DNA of 45,655 nt, from assembly GCA_944320415.1 (NCBI GenBank), contig CALUHJ010000024.1, positions 1 to 45,655 on the forward strand, given 5' to 3'. The notes below the pieces were generated by a model that was given only the letters and a program-made list of their open reading frames with translations, made no database searches and had not been told where the DNA came from. The stretch's first letter is position 1. The number at the start of each line of letters is the position of its first letter. This DNA comes from an uncultured Bacteroidales bacterium (GTDB lineage: Bacteria; Bacteroidota; Bacteroidia; Bacteroidales; P3). This document shows positions 45,570 to 45,655 of this stretch, piece by piece. A program made the translations under genes and the position numbers.

Positions 45570-45581
45570 TCTCAATTTAAT

Positions 45582-45655
45582 CTGGCAGCGACCTACTTTC
45601 CCACCGTAGCAGTATCATCGGCGAGGCAGGGCTTAACTTCTCTGTTCGGAATGGT
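45582..45655 (-). rRNA. rrf: 5S ribosomal RNA, 3' part (gene continues beyond the window)
   Basis: The minus strand contains the conserved 5S core: AACAGAGAAGTTAAGCCC, then GCCGATGATACTGC, then GGGAAAGTAGGTCGCTGCC at the 3' end. About 40 bases of the 5' end are cut off by the window edge. It is presumably the last gene of a 16S-23S-5S operon transcribed towards lower coordinates. Confidence 0.95.

Overview
The window is chromosomal DNA from a member of the Bacteroidota, most likely order Bacteroidales. Several things support this. Promoters carry the Bacteroidota -7 box TAnnTTTG with a TTG about 20 bases upstream. Type IX secretion (T9SS) genes are present (porV, porU, a porP/sprF-like gene and gldJ), together with a T9SS cargo protein with a C-terminal sorting domain. 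Metabolic genes include methylmalonyl-CoA mutase, a 4-hydroxybutyrate/acetate-type CoA-transferase and a methionine gamma-lyase-like enzyme, which suggests an amino-acid and succinate/propionate fermenter. I do not assign a species.

Layout. 1-700: edge of a mobile element (excisionase-type helix-turn-helix gene cut by the window, helically phased direct repeats) abutting the last codons of mnmE, a known integration target. 700-5150: mnmE, uvrB and dusB in one minus-strand operon. 5206-10185: rlmB, lolD, an outer-membrane patatin and an MGL-like gene in a second minus operon. 10300-13540: divergent mutB and a class D beta-lactamase lipoprotein, each closed by a terminator. 13610-18390: rimP-nusA-infB with a tRNA-Arg(CCU) gene 30 bases after infB. 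18630-20812: lipoprotein nitroreductase and a divergent CoA-transferase. 20815-22404: ruvX-def-TPR lipoprotein. 22443-24666: cobalamin riboswitch controlling a secreted DUF4465/FN3/T9SS-CTD protein. 24806-31163: deaD-rpe-CpsB-type phosphatase-purB-msbA operon (minus). 31309-36442: porU-porV-ispF (minus), divergent from porP-gldJ (36710-39316). 39529-42861: holA and a TonB-dependent receptor. 43015-45518: AT-rich accessory stretch with an unknown lipoprotein, a CoiA-like nuclease and a small membrane protein. 45544-45655: the 3' end and terminator of an rRNA operon (5S).

Two themes cross the window. First, B12: mutB needs adenosylcobalamin, and a B12 riboswitch controls a surface protein that is probably a T9SS-exported relative of BtuH-type corrinoid-binding proteins. 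The export machinery (PorU/PorV) for that protein is encoded about 8 kb away. Second, four copies of a roughly 57-base palindromic repeat built on the 20-mer GGATTCAGAAAAGAAAAAAA sit only between transcription units (10.3, 18.6, 24.7 and 31.2 kb). They look like a small dispersed REP/MITE-like family. The best novelty candidates are the riboswitch-DUF4465-T9SS locus, this repeat family and the mnmE-linked element boundary.
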